Assembly: GCA_964516515.1 (NCBI GenBank)
Contig: CAZEYA010000001.1
Location: 1-64,000, forward strand
Direction: 5' to 3'
Source: JANNOG01 sp964516515
GTDB lineage: Bacteria; Actinomycetota; Actinomycetes; Actinomycetales; JBBAYJ01
Length of the DNA stretch: 64,000 nucleotides
Part shown: positions 16,190 to 23,881 of the stretch, piece after piece
How positions within the stretch are numbered: position 1 is the first letter of the stretch
Layout of the letters: each line of letters starts with the position of its first letter
Position numbers and translations under genes: made by a program
The notes under the pieces: generated by a model
What the model was told of the DNA's origin: nothing
Database searches by the model: none
The model's input: the letters and a program-made list of their open reading frames with translations, nothing else

Positions 16190-17389
16190 TCAGGCCGTCT
16201 TTCGCTCGGGGTTGAACAGCGGCAGCCGCGCCACGTCGGCGGCGACGGTGCGGTACTCGTGGTTGATGGTCAGTTCGAGGTTGACCCGCGAACCGGGCGC
16301 GGCGAGCGGCGGCCGGACCCGGGCCAGGGCGATGTGGCGCTGCAGCATCGGCGAGTACATCAGGCTGGTCGCATAGCCGACTCGCTCGCCGGCGTCGTCG
16401 TAGAGCATCGAGTCGTACTCCAGCGGCGTCTCGTCCTTGGGGGGGATCAGGCCGGCCTCGTTGTAGACCCGGTCGTAGTCCCGCCAGTCCAGGTAGAGCC
16501 CGACGGTGGCCCAGCGGGAGGTGCCGCCGGCGATCTCGCGGCGGATCGCGTCTCGACCGATGAAGGGCCGGTCGTCGGCGTCGATCCCGCGCAGCATCCA
16601 GCCGAACCCCAGTTCCTTCGCCGTGACCCGGTCGTGCTCGGTGTAGGCCAAGCGACTGGTGGAGAACTCCACGCCGATCAGCGCCAGCCCGGCTTCGATC
16701 CTCGCCATGCTCAACGCCGTGAGGCCGAACGGGCGCATGCCGTGCGGGGCGCCGGCGTCCATGATCTGGTCGAGCACGGCCAGCGCGTCCTCGGCGCGGA
16801 CCCGGACCTCGTACCCCAGGTCACCGGTGTACCCGGTGCGCGAGACCGTGACCGGGGCTCCGCCCAGCTTGGTCTCGACAAGACCGAAGAACCCGAGATC
16901 GGTGACCTCAGGCGCCAGGGTCGCGAGCAGGACGCGCGAACGCGGACCCTGGATCGCCAGCAGTCCATAGTCGTCGCTGACGTCTGAGATCTCGACCCGC
17001 AGGCGCCCCACGAGGTCGGACAGGTAGCCCAGGTTGGGCTCGGCTGCAGTGAGGAAGAACTCGTTCTCGGAATGCCGGAACGCGACGCCGTCCTCCAGTA
17101 CGTAGCCGGCGTCGTCGCTCCACACGGTGTACTGGGCGCGCCCCGGTCGGCAGCCACGGATGTCCCGGGTGAAGATCCCGGCCAGGAACGTCTCGGCGTC
17201 CTTGCCGCGTATCCAGTACTTGTACAGCGGAGATGTGTCGAAGAGCCCGGCGCTGTTGCGGATACCGAAATACTCGTGCTTGGCCGACATGTCGTACTGG
17301 GTGGCCGACAGGAAGCCGGCCCAGTGCTGCCAGAGGCCGGTCTTGTTCAGCTCGTCGAGTCTGGGATGAAACGGCGTTGTCCTGATCAT
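16190..17389 (-). CDS. GcvT-fold aminomethyltransferase family protein
   Basis: 399 residues with the full GcvT/YgfZ/DmdA-type folate-binding fold: KHEYFGIRNSAGLFDTSPL, FTRDIRGCRPGRAQYTVW, LLAIQGPRSR, RTGYTGDLGYEVRV (the folate-site loop) and ALSMARIEAGL. Its C-terminal barrel ends VNLELTINHEYR. Such enzymes transfer methyl or methylene groups to tetrahydrofolate. It is not the glycine cleavage T protein by context, because no gcvH or gcvP is nearby. It leads an operon with the FAD oxidoreductase (TGA-GG-ATG spacing) and lies head to head with the TetR gene, its likely repressor. Sarcosine/dimethylglycine-type or O-demethylation chemistry are possibilities only. Confidence 0.75.
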   Translation of the reverse strand: MIRTTPFHPRLDELNKTGLWQHWAGFLSATQYDMSAKHEYFGIRNSAGLFDTSPLYKYWIRGKDAETFLAGIFTRDIRGCRPGRAQYTVWSDDAGYVLEDGVAFRHSENEFFLTAAEPNLGYLSDLVGRLRVEISDVSDDYGLLAIQGPRSRVLLATLAPEVTDLGFFGLVETKLGGAPVTVSRTGYTGDLGYEVRVRAEDALAVLDQIMDAGAPHGMRPFGLTALSMARIEAGLALIGVEFSTSRLAYTEHDRVTAKELGFGWMLRGIDADDRPFIGRDAIRREIAGGTSRWATVGLYLDWRDYDRVYNEAGLIPPKDETPLEYDSMLYDDAGERVGYATSLMYSPMLQRHIALARVRPPLAAPGSRVNLELTINHEYRTVAADVARLPLFNPERKTA

Positions 17390-17481
17390 GGGCCGGCTCC
17401 GTTATCAGCTGAGGTGTCACGCCACCCTAAGCACTGTTGGACAGGCGCGCAATAGGCTCGGTACGGTGGCGTGTGCCCCGG

Positions 17482-18096
17482 ATGAGCCCCGCTGACCGCT
17501 ACGAAGCGGTCGTCGATGCCGCGCTTCGGGTGATGCTGCGCAAGGGCATGGCCGGCACGACCGTCCGCGACGTCGCGCAGGAGATGGGAACCTCCAGTGG
17601 GCTGATCCATCACTATGTCTCCTCGATGGACGACTTGCTGGCCGCCGCTTTCGACCGGGCCGCCGGGGCGGACCTCGACGCCACCAGGGTCGCCATGGCG
17701 GCCGGGGGTGGGCCCGTCGCCCGGCTGGCGGTGTTCTTCACCGTCTATGCCCGGGCCGAGAAGGACTGGGCCTTCCAGCTGTGGCTGGATGCCTGGGCGG
17801 AGGCGGCGCGTCGCCCGGCGGTGCGGGAGATCTCCTACCGGTTGAACGTCGCCTGGCAGCAGTTGTTGGCCGGCACGATCCGCGCCGGCGTCTGCGAGGG
17901 CGCGCTGGTGTGCGCGGACCCGGACGCCTCGGCGTGGCGGATCCTGTCGCTGCTCGACGGGTTGACGCTGCAGGCGGTGGCGCATCGGGTGGCCATTGAC
18001 CGCGACAGCGTCATCGCCTGGTCGAGCGCCTATGCCGAGACCGAATTGGGCCTGCCGCTGGGCGCTCTGGGGCAGTTGGTCAGCAGGGCAGGTTGA
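17482..18096 (+). CDS. TetR/AcrR-family regulator (BetI-like)
   Basis: 204 residues. The N-terminal helix-turn-helix (YEAVVDAALRVMLRKGMAGTTVRDVAQEMGTSSGLIHHYVSSMDDLLAAAF) is a standard TetR DNA-binding domain. The C-terminal half is helical, with BetI-type spacing (WLDAWAEAARRP, ILSLLDGLTLQA), and forms the ligand pocket and dimer interface. It is divergent from the GcvT-fold/FAD oxidoreductase operon with a 92-bp gap, so it most likely represses that operon and itself until the substrate binds. GTG 17473 is an alternative start. The last 17 bp overlap the end of the convergent gene at 18080. Confidence 0.82.
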   Translation: MSPADRYEAVVDAALRVMLRKGMAGTTVRDVAQEMGTSSGLIHHYVSSMDDLLAAAFDRAAGADLDATRVAMAAGGGPVARLAVFFTVYARAEKDWAFQLWLDAWAEAARRPAVREISYRLNVAWQQLLAGTIRAGVCEGALVCADPDASAWRILSLLDGLTLQAVAHRVAIDRDSVIAWSSAYAETELGLPLGALGQLVSRAG

Positions 18097-19066
18097 CGGT
18101 GACGGTGGTGACGACCGGCGGGCCCATCGCAAAGTCGGCCCATACCGGCCGGTCGATGTAGGACAGGGTGCCGGGGGTGCGCTGCCAGTACACCTCCGCC
18201 GCACAGCCGTCGCGCAGCACCACCCTGGCCGCACCGAACCAGTTATCTGGTGAGTTGGGCCGGACGTCACTGACGATCCCGCCGACCTCGCTGACCTCGT
18301 CGAGGGTGAGCCCGTCGATATCGCCGGCGCCCACGCTGCGGTTCTGCGCCGGTGCCATCCGGTCGAGGCTGCCGCCCACCCGCATAGGAGCCGGCCGCAG
18401 GTCGCATGCCACCCCCGGGATCGACACATTGGCATGATCGAGCAGGCCGTCGAGGTCGGTATCAGCCAGCAAGGCCCGGATGTCGCCCCGCGTCTGCCCG
18501 GCGATCGGGATCCGGTCGCCGTCGTAGTACTGCCAACCGTCGGGCACACCGGCGGTGCGGCTGAACGGCTGCCCCAGCTTGACTCCGAAGCCGGTCGGCG
18601 TGGCCCCGACACCATCCAGGCCGACGGTCACGACCATGTCGTCGCGGACCCAGACCCACACCGTGGGCTGGGTTCGGTCTGTCGCCTCGTACTGAACGCA
18701 TCCAGCCATGTCGTCGCGAGCGGACACCCGCAATCCGCTGTCCCAGCCGGATGCATCGACGTAGAGCTGCCGATACTCCCGGCTGGACATTCCGAGACGC
18801 ACCTCTGCGACGCCAGTCCACCCCAGCGTCGCCGGTGCCACCGACGAGGGAGCAGCGGTCGGCGAGCCGCTGGATGACGGGGTCGCGCGGTCCTGCTCGG
18901 GAGCCGGTTCCCGCAGGGAGAGCACACCGACCGCAAGCAGGCCGACGGCCAGCGCCCCTGCCAGGGCGCGCAGTCGCGGTCGACGCGGTCGCGCCGGACC
19001 GGGCACAAGGTCAGCGGGGGCGGCGTCGCCGGGTTCGACGATCTCACCCCGCACCCCGCCGTTCAC
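18080..19066 (-). CDS. Membrane-anchored secreted protein, third member of paralogous trio
   Basis: 328 residues, GTG start overlapping the upstream stop (GTGA). Basic N-terminus, membrane helix at about 33-51, Ser/Pro/Thr linker, then an extracytoplasmic domain. It keeps the family pattern: VRLGMSSREYRQLY, GCVQYEA (Cys123), VWVWVRDDMVVTVGLDG, DGWQYYDGDRIPIAG, the acidic loop D202-T-D-L-D-G-L-L-D210, ACDLRP, DGCAAEVYW and a Cys as last residue. The second LGM repeat present in its two paralogues has been lost or diverged. No named family is recognised; the LGM repeats recall the SmpA/OmlA-BLIP fold. The acidic loop looks like a calcium site. Last gene of the operon behind sigA; function unknown. 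Confidence 0.65.
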   Translation of the reverse strand: MNGGVRGEIVEPGDAAPADLVPGPARPRRPRLRALAGALAVGLLAVGVLSLREPAPEQDRATPSSSGSPTAAPSSVAPATLGWTGVAEVRLGMSSREYRQLYVDASGWDSGLRVSARDDMAGCVQYEATDRTQPTVWVWVRDDMVVTVGLDGVGATPTGFGVKLGQPFSRTAGVPDGWQYYDGDRIPIAGQTRGDIRALLADTDLDGLLDHANVSIPGVACDLRPAPMRVGGSLDRMAPAQNRSVGAGDIDGLTLDEVSEVGGIVSDVRPNSPDNWFGAARVVLRDGCAAEVYWQRTPGTLSYIDRPVWADFAMGPPVVTTVTVNLPC

Positions 19067-20403
19067 CCGCTCACCCGGCTGTCACAAGTCCGGCCGAGCA
19101 CCACAGAGTTGATGATGCGCTCCTCGGGGGGCACGGGCCCACTGATGGCGACGTCGAGGCCGGCCTGGCGCACCCGGGGGTTGTCGGAGCGCACGGTGAA
19201 CGTCCGCCCGTCCGCGAGGCGCACCTCGCTCTGCCACTCCTGACCGATGCGCTGCCATGACGTGACCCGTGTCCGCTCGGCACCCAGGGCAGCCACCGCC
19301 TCCTTGATGCTCTGCCCGGCCGTCGGGCCGTTGACAGTCCGGGTGGCACCGATGCCCACCACCGTCTCCTCGAGGACGTAGGCGTAGTACTGCCGCTGGG
19401 CGGTGTAGATCCGGCACGGCGCGCGCACGATCGTGGCGAGGTCCCAGCCCGGCAGCGCTTCCACCTCGGCCGAGGACATGCCAAGTGACAGCCCGAGGAA
19501 TGAGCTGTCGTCGATGGCTGGTGCGGGCGGCACGACCTGCGCGTCGACCGTGTCGAACTCGCATTCGTCACCGGCGCGGGTGCCGACCGAGGCGAAGTCC
19601 AGGATGCCGTCGGCGTCGCTGTCGGCAATGGTGACGATGACATCCGGCTCGGCGATCCTTCGCGCCACCGGGACGGGGGCGCCAGGATCCATCGTCCATC
19701 CATCCTGTCCAGCTCCGGTGAGATCCAGCCGCCCCCCGACAGCAACCCCGAAAGCGGTCGGCGTGACGGTCGCACCCGGTGCGCCGTCCCCCAGGGCGAC
19801 CGTGACCACCCGGCCACCGCGCACCCACACCCAGGGCCGGCCCGACTGGTTCAGCTGGTAGGCCGTGCACTTGCGTTCCTCGTCGCGGCCCAGAATGGTC
19901 ATGCCGCTGTCCACCGGCCCGGAGGTCGCGGCGTGCAGATGTCGGTAGTCGGCAACCGCCATGCCGAGCCGAACGGCGCCGAGGCCGGACTGGCCGAGGG
20001 CGATGTCGACCTCCTTCGCCGCACCGACCGACGGCGACGTCGCGGCGCTGTCCGGGGCCGGCTGCGGCTCGCCTGAGTCCACTGGCGCAGCTGCGGGTGG
20101 TCGGACCATGACGACGGCGACCACGAGTGCGACAACGGATATCCCGAGCAGCGCAGCCGCGCCACCAGGTCCTAGCACCGGCGGCCGGAATCCACTGTCG
20201 CCGTCGTGGCTATCGGCGGTGCCTGCACGACGGCGCCAGGACCGGCGGTGAACACCCGGCACGCTGCCTGGGGTGACGATCCCTGCCCCACCCGCAGCGC
20301 GGGGGTGGCCGTGTCGATGCCGACGGTGACCACCCGGCCCTCGCCCACTCACATCCACGTCGGGGGAACCAGCAGCGCCAGAAGGGTTGCCGGGTGTCAT
20401 CAC
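19063..20403 (-). CDS. Membrane-anchored secreted protein, second member of paralogous trio
   Basis: 446 residues. An unusually long, His/Arg/Gly-rich cytoplasmic tail (residues 1-79, with HRRHRHGHPR) precedes the membrane helix at about 80-100. Outside, two similar half-domains each begin with an LGM motif (VRLGMAVADYRHLH and LSLGMSSAEVEALPGW). They are joined by the acidic loop D261-S-D-A-D-G-I-L-D269. Four cysteines (RKCTAY, DECEFD, APCRIY, GRTCDS) line up with those of the flanking paralogues and suggest two disulfides. The fold may be SmpA/BLIP-like. It overlaps both neighbours by 4 bp (ATGA, GTGA), so the trio is one translation unit. Function unknown. Confidence 0.65.
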   Translation of the reverse strand: MMTPGNPSGAAGSPDVDVSGRGPGGHRRHRHGHPRAAGGAGIVTPGSVPGVHRRSWRRRAGTADSHDGDSGFRPPVLGPGGAAALLGISVVALVVAVVMVRPPAAAPVDSGEPQPAPDSAATSPSVGAAKEVDIALGQSGLGAVRLGMAVADYRHLHAATSGPVDSGMTILGRDEERKCTAYQLNQSGRPWVWVRGGRVVTVALGDGAPGATVTPTAFGVAVGGRLDLTGAGQDGWTMDPGAPVPVARRIAEPDVIVTIADSDADGILDFASVGTRAGDECEFDTVDAQVVPPAPAIDDSSFLGLSLGMSSAEVEALPGWDLATIVRAPCRIYTAQRQYYAYVLEETVVGIGATRTVNGPTAGQSIKEAVAALGAERTRVTSWQRIGQEWQSEVRLADGRTFTVRSDNPRVRQAGLDVAISGPVPPEERIINSVVLGRTCDSRVSG

Positions 20404-21554
20404 CCACCACCGCAGGTCGATCCCAGCACGATGTCGTGCACGACGTTGTCCATCGGGTCGGTCGAAGCGACGAGCGGGATGTCCAGCTGCGGCGTCACCA
20501 CGAGTTCGGGAAAGGCCGTCAGGATGAACACGCGTCCCGCCGCGTCACGAAGCGTGAACTCCAGCAGGTCCTGCGGTGAGGGAGACTCCACGTTCACCTG
20601 ATCGGGTCCCATGACCGCAGATACCTCGGCCACGGTTTGGCCAACTGCCGCGCCGCCCACCACTGCGGGTGCCGACAACCCGATCACGGCGTTGTCGACG
20701 GCATAGGCGCGCAACGAATCACCGTGGACGAACAGTCGACACGTTCCAGCTGCCCCGATGTCCCGCTCGGACCACCCGGCGACGGCGAGGACCTCCAGGG
20801 GTGCCATTCCGATCTCGACGGCCTGCAGCGAGTCACCATCGATCGCGGGCCCGGCCCCATTGCCGTCGATGGGGCTCACTGAGTCTGTCCCGATCTCACA
20901 GGCCTGCCCCGGCACCGTGGCGATCCCTGCGTAGTCGAGCCGCCCGTCGGCGTCGGTGTCGGCCAAGGTCGTGACCCGGTCGTCGGCGGCGAACGTGGCG
21001 ATCGGGACCGGCGCCGCCGCGTCCCAGGCCCAGCCTTGCAACCGCTCATCGGAGCTGCTCAGGGTGTCCCCGAATGTCACCCCTGGCCACGTCGCGATAC
21101 GCGCTGGGGCGCCGTTGGCTGCGACCGAGACCGAGACCACCCGGGCATCAATGGTCCACACGGTGGCTGTGGTGGCGTCATCCCTCGACCACCGGTACAG
21201 CTGACAGCCGTGGGTGGAATCCGTGTACGAGCTCCACAGCGGGTCGTTGAAGAGGCACGGGCCGCCGCACGCCGCACGACGGAAGTCGCTCCCCCACTGG
21301 CCGAGTTGGGCCTCGGCGAAGCCGAGCAGACTGACGGTGATGGGCCCGGAGTCCCCCGGTGGAACGGCGGGCACGCCGGCGTCGGAGCCGGCTTCGGCGG
21401 GACGGTCGGGCTGTCGCAGGGCGAGCACGGCGGTCACCAGGAGACCGACCACGAGGCACGAAGCGACGACCCGGCCATGGCGGCCCCGGCGAACTGTCGA
21501 CGGGGCCTCGACGTCGTCGGCTACCTCGTAGTACCCCCCCGCCGGCGCTCCCAC
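20400..21554 (-). CDS. Membrane-anchored secreted protein, first member of paralogous trio
   Basis: 384 residues, GTG start only 24 bp after the sigA stop, so it may be read from the sigA transcript. Residues 1-28 are cytoplasmic, about 29-46 a membrane helix (VVASCLVVGLLVTAVLAL), then a linker and extracytoplasmic region. Family marks: GCQLYRW (Cys117), VWTIDARVVSVSVAANG, LQGWAWDAAAPVPIA, the acidic loop D199-T-D-A-D-G-R-L-D207, ACEIGT, EIGMAPLEVLAVAGW, GTCRLFVHG, and a C-terminal GSTCGGG. An extra CGGPC pair is unique to this copy. No known family is recognised. Together the trio looks like an envelope sensor or binding system; the role is unknown. Confidence 0.65.
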   Translation of the reverse strand: MGAPAGGYYEVADDVEAPSTVRRGRHGRVVASCLVVGLLVTAVLALRQPDRPAEAGSDAGVPAVPPGDSGPITVSLLGFAEAQLGQWGSDFRRAACGGPCLFNDPLWSSYTDSTHGCQLYRWSRDDATTATVWTIDARVVSVSVAANGAPARIATWPGVTFGDTLSSSDERLQGWAWDAAAPVPIATFAADDRVTTLADTDADGRLDYAGIATVPGQACEIGTDSVSPIDGNGAGPAIDGDSLQAVEIGMAPLEVLAVAGWSERDIGAAGTCRLFVHGDSLRAYAVDNAVIGLSAPAVVGGAAVGQTVAEVSAVMGPDQVNVESPSPQDLLEFTLRDAAGRVFILTAFPELVVTPQLDIPLVASTDPMDNVVHDIVLGSTCGGG

Positions 21555-21578
21555 GTCGACCGCCGGCCCGTCGCGGGA

Positions 21579-23222
21579 TCAGTCGAGGTAGTCGCGCAGG
21601 ACCTGCGAGCGGCTGGGGTGGCGCAGCTTCGACATCGTCTTGCTCTCTATCTGCCGAATCCGCTCACGTGTCACCCCGTAGACCTTGCCGATCTCATCCA
21701 AGGTCTTGGGCTGCCCATCGGTGAGGCCGAAGCGCATGCTGACCACCCCGGCCTCGCGTTCGGACAGCGTGTCGAGGACCGAGTGCAGTTGCTCCTGGAG
21801 GAGGGTGAAACTGACGGCGTCGGCGGGGACCACGGCCTCGGAGTCCTCGATGAGGTCGCCGAACTCACTGTCGCCGTCCTCGCCGAGCGGCGTGTGCAGC
21901 GAGATCGGCTCCCGGCCGTACTTCTGCACCTCGACGACCTTCTCGGGCGTCATGTCCAGCTCGACGGCCAGCTCTTCCGGCGTGGGCTCCCGGCCGAGGT
22001 CCTGCAGCATCTGCCGTTGCACCCGGGCGAGTTTGTTGATGACCTCGACCATGTGCACCGGGATCCTGATGGTCCGCGCCTGGTCGGCCATGGCGCGGGT
22101 GATGGCCTGCCGGATCCACCACGTGGCGTAGGTGGAGAACTTGTAGCCCTTGGTGTAGTCGAACTTCTCGACCGCGCGGATCAGGCCGAGGTTGCCCTCC
22201 TGGATGAGGTCCAGGAACAGCATGCCGCGGCCCGTGTAGCGCTTGGCCAGGCTGACCACCAGCCGGAGGTTGGCCTCCAGCAGGTGGTTCTTGGCACGGC
22301 GACCGTCCTCGGCGATCCACCACAACTCGCGCTTGATCTTGGGTTCGAGGTCGGGCTCGTTGGCCATCCGCTCCTCGGAGAACAGGCCGGCCTCGATCCG
22401 CTTGGCGAGCTCGACCTCCTGCTCGGCGTTGAGCAGTGCGACCTTGCCGATCTGCTTGAGGTAGTCCTTGACCGGGTCGGCGGTGGCGCCGGCCTGGATG
22501 ACGGTGGGTGCCGGATCGTCGTCGTCAAGGTCGGTGATGACGAAGGCGTCCTCCTCGCCCTCCTCGACGACGGCCTTCTCGACCAACGGCGGCTTGACCA
22601 CGTCGTCGACCACCACGGGCACGGCATTGTCGGCGCCGTCCACGCTGTCGGTTGCATCCGCGCCCGGGGCGACCACCAGCACGTCTGGGTCGACGACTTC
22701 GGCCTCGACCAGCGCCACCGGGTCCGGATCGACAAGGTCGCCGGGATCCAGGTCCGCGGGATCCAGGTCCGGGTCGACCCGGGAGAGATCGGGAGCGACT
22801 GAGCCGTCGGCGGGCCCGGCGCCAGCCGCAGCGCCGGCCGGCACGGGAGCGGCAACCGTCTTGGCCCGTGACCGTCGAGCCGGCGCATCCTTGCCCTTGG
22901 CGGCCGGCGCATCCTTGCCCTTGGCGGCCGGCGCATCCTTGCCCTTGGCGGCCGGCGCATCCTTACCCTTGGCGGCCGGCGCCTTCGGCTTGGCCGTTGC
23001 GGGAGCTTCCGACTGGTCGGGGACGGCTACGAGGGTCGGGCCGGCCTCTGGCGAGGCTGGCGTCTTGCGCCGGCGCCGCTTGACGTCGGCCGCCTCCGGG
23101 TCCGACGAAGAGTCGGGAGCGGAGTCGACCGAGGCCGTCACGGTGGCTGGAGCCGACCTGCCTGCCGCGATGGAACGGGCGGACGGCAGTCCGGCGGTGC
23201 GGAGTGGGTGCTGAGACGACAC
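21579..23222 (-). CDS. sigA: Principal RNA polymerase sigma factor (SigA/HrdB, RpoD group 1)
   Basis: 547 residues. The N-terminal 230 residues are low-complexity: Pro/Ala/Lys-rich with four APAAKGKD repeats, then acidic (DLDPADLDPGDL...). Region 1.2 starts at DPVKDYLKQIGKVALL. Region 2 has NLRLVVSLAKRYTGRGM, DLIQEGNLGLIRAVEKFDY and KFSTYATWWIRQAITRA (-10 recognition). Region 3 follows with HMVEVINKLARVQRQ. Region 4 has LDEIGKVYGVTRERIRQIESKTMSKLRHP (-35 recognition). It directs housekeeping transcription. The GTG start has AAGGG upstream. Actinobacterial group 1 sigmas typically have long acidic N-termini, as here. Three membrane-protein genes follow closely downstream. Confidence 0.93.
   Translation of the reverse strand: MSSQHPLRTAGLPSARSIAAGRSAPATVTASVDSAPDSSSDPEAADVKRRRRKTPASPEAGPTLVAVPDQSEAPATAKPKAPAAKGKDAPAAKGKDAPAAKGKDAPAAKGKDAPARRSRAKTVAAPVPAGAAAGAGPADGSVAPDLSRVDPDLDPADLDPGDLVDPDPVALVEAEVVDPDVLVVAPGADATDSVDGADNAVPVVVDDVVKPPLVEKAVVEEGEEDAFVITDLDDDDPAPTVIQAGATADPVKDYLKQIGKVALLNAEQEVELAKRIEAGLFSEERMANEPDLEPKIKRELWWIAEDGRRAKNHLLEANLRLVVSLAKRYTGRGMLFLDLIQEGNLGLIRAVEKFDYTKGYKFSTYATWWIRQAITRAMADQARTIRIPVHMVEVINKLARVQRQMLQDLGREPTPEELAVELDMTPEKVVEVQKYGREPISLHTPLGEDGDSEFGDLIEDSEAVVPADAVSFTLLQEQLHSVLDTLSEREAGVVSMRFGLTDGQPKTLDEIGKVYGVTRERIRQIESKTMSKLRHPSRSQVLRDYLD
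22881..22976. repeat. 24-bp tandem repeat, four copies, inside sigA
   Basis: Copies start at 22881, 22905, 22929 and 22953. The first three are identical and the last has one change (TTGCCC to TTACCC). On the coding strand each encodes one octapeptide APAAKGKD, so copy number changes would keep the frame. Such near-perfect repeats are prone to slippage. Confidence 0.9.
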
Positions 23223-23376
23223 GCACTGCCCTTCGTCAGGGGGTGGAAGTCACGGGTGGGTCGGCGAGAGGCGACCGCGATCTCCAAGTCTACGGCGCCA
23301 GTCGTGTGCCCGTCACATCAACGTCAACGCTCGTGATGCCTCGCCTAGTTCCGACGGAGGTCCAACGGCGGTTTCG

Positions 23377-23772
23377 TCATGCAGGACCAGCTTTGACTGC
23401 CAGGACGGGGCACGTCGCGTCGAGCAGGATGCTCTGTGCATTGGAGCCCAGCAAGAGCTTTCCGACCGGTGACCGGCGGCGCAGCCCGATGACGATGAGA
23501 TGTGCCGAGACCTCCTCGGCGACCCGGAGCAGGTCCTCCACCGGATCGGTGAGTCGCTCCGGGTGTCGGATCTGATGCGTCAACCCCGCCGTGGTCAACC
23601 TTGTCAGGTGGGCCGCGAGGTCGCGCTCTGCTTCGGTCTTCTCAGCCGAGCCGGGGTCCTGTCGGCTGCTGACGACCACCAGGTCGAGCGAGCGGAGGAT
23701 TGCCTCGGCGACCCCGGCGTCAAGAGCCGCACGTCCCTCTCGGGTCGGGATGTATCCGACGACGACGGTCAA
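23377..23772 (-). CDS. Universal stress protein family (UspA)
   Basis: 131 residues, a single Usp domain. It begins TVVVGYIPTREGRAALDAGVAEA. The ATP-binding region is HLIVIGLRRRSPVGKLLLGSNAQSILLDATCPVLAV, matching G-x2-G-x9-G-S/T-like spacing (SPVGKLLLGSNAQSIL), so nucleotide binding is plausible. Usp proteins accumulate under stress or growth arrest and help survival by unclear means. It stands alone between metX and sigA on the same strand, 154 bp upstream of... the sigA start lies beyond its stop, so it is transcribed towards sigA. Confidence 0.82.
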   Translation of the reverse strand: MTVVVGYIPTREGRAALDAGVAEAILRSLDLVVVSSRQDPGSAEKTEAERDLAAHLTRLTTAGLTHQIRHPERLTDPVEDLLRVAEEVSAHLIVIGLRRRSPVGKLLLGSNAQSILLDATCPVLAVKAGPA

Positions 23773-23881
23773 CCCCTACCTCCTGCGACAGTGCCACGAT
23801 GCGCACGCCGATGTGCGGTTCGCGCGATTCGATCAACCTACCCCAACCCCTCGTCGGGAGCACTGCCACCACGAAGCCGGT

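Noticed and set aside
14343..16376. A 677-codon plus-strand frame opposite the FAD oxidoreductase
   Set aside because: No recognisable domain, shadow composition, and it covers a well-supported gene.
16190..17389. Glycine cleavage T protein (gcvT)
   Set aside because: No gcvH/gcvP neighbours and sequence is closer to the general aminomethyltransferase family.
21036..22802. A 588-codon plus-strand frame opposite sigA
   Set aside because: Antisense of the clear RpoD gene; no family features.
22881..22976. CRISPR-like array
   Set aside because: Units are contiguous with no spacers and keep the sigA reading frame; it is a coding tandem repeat.
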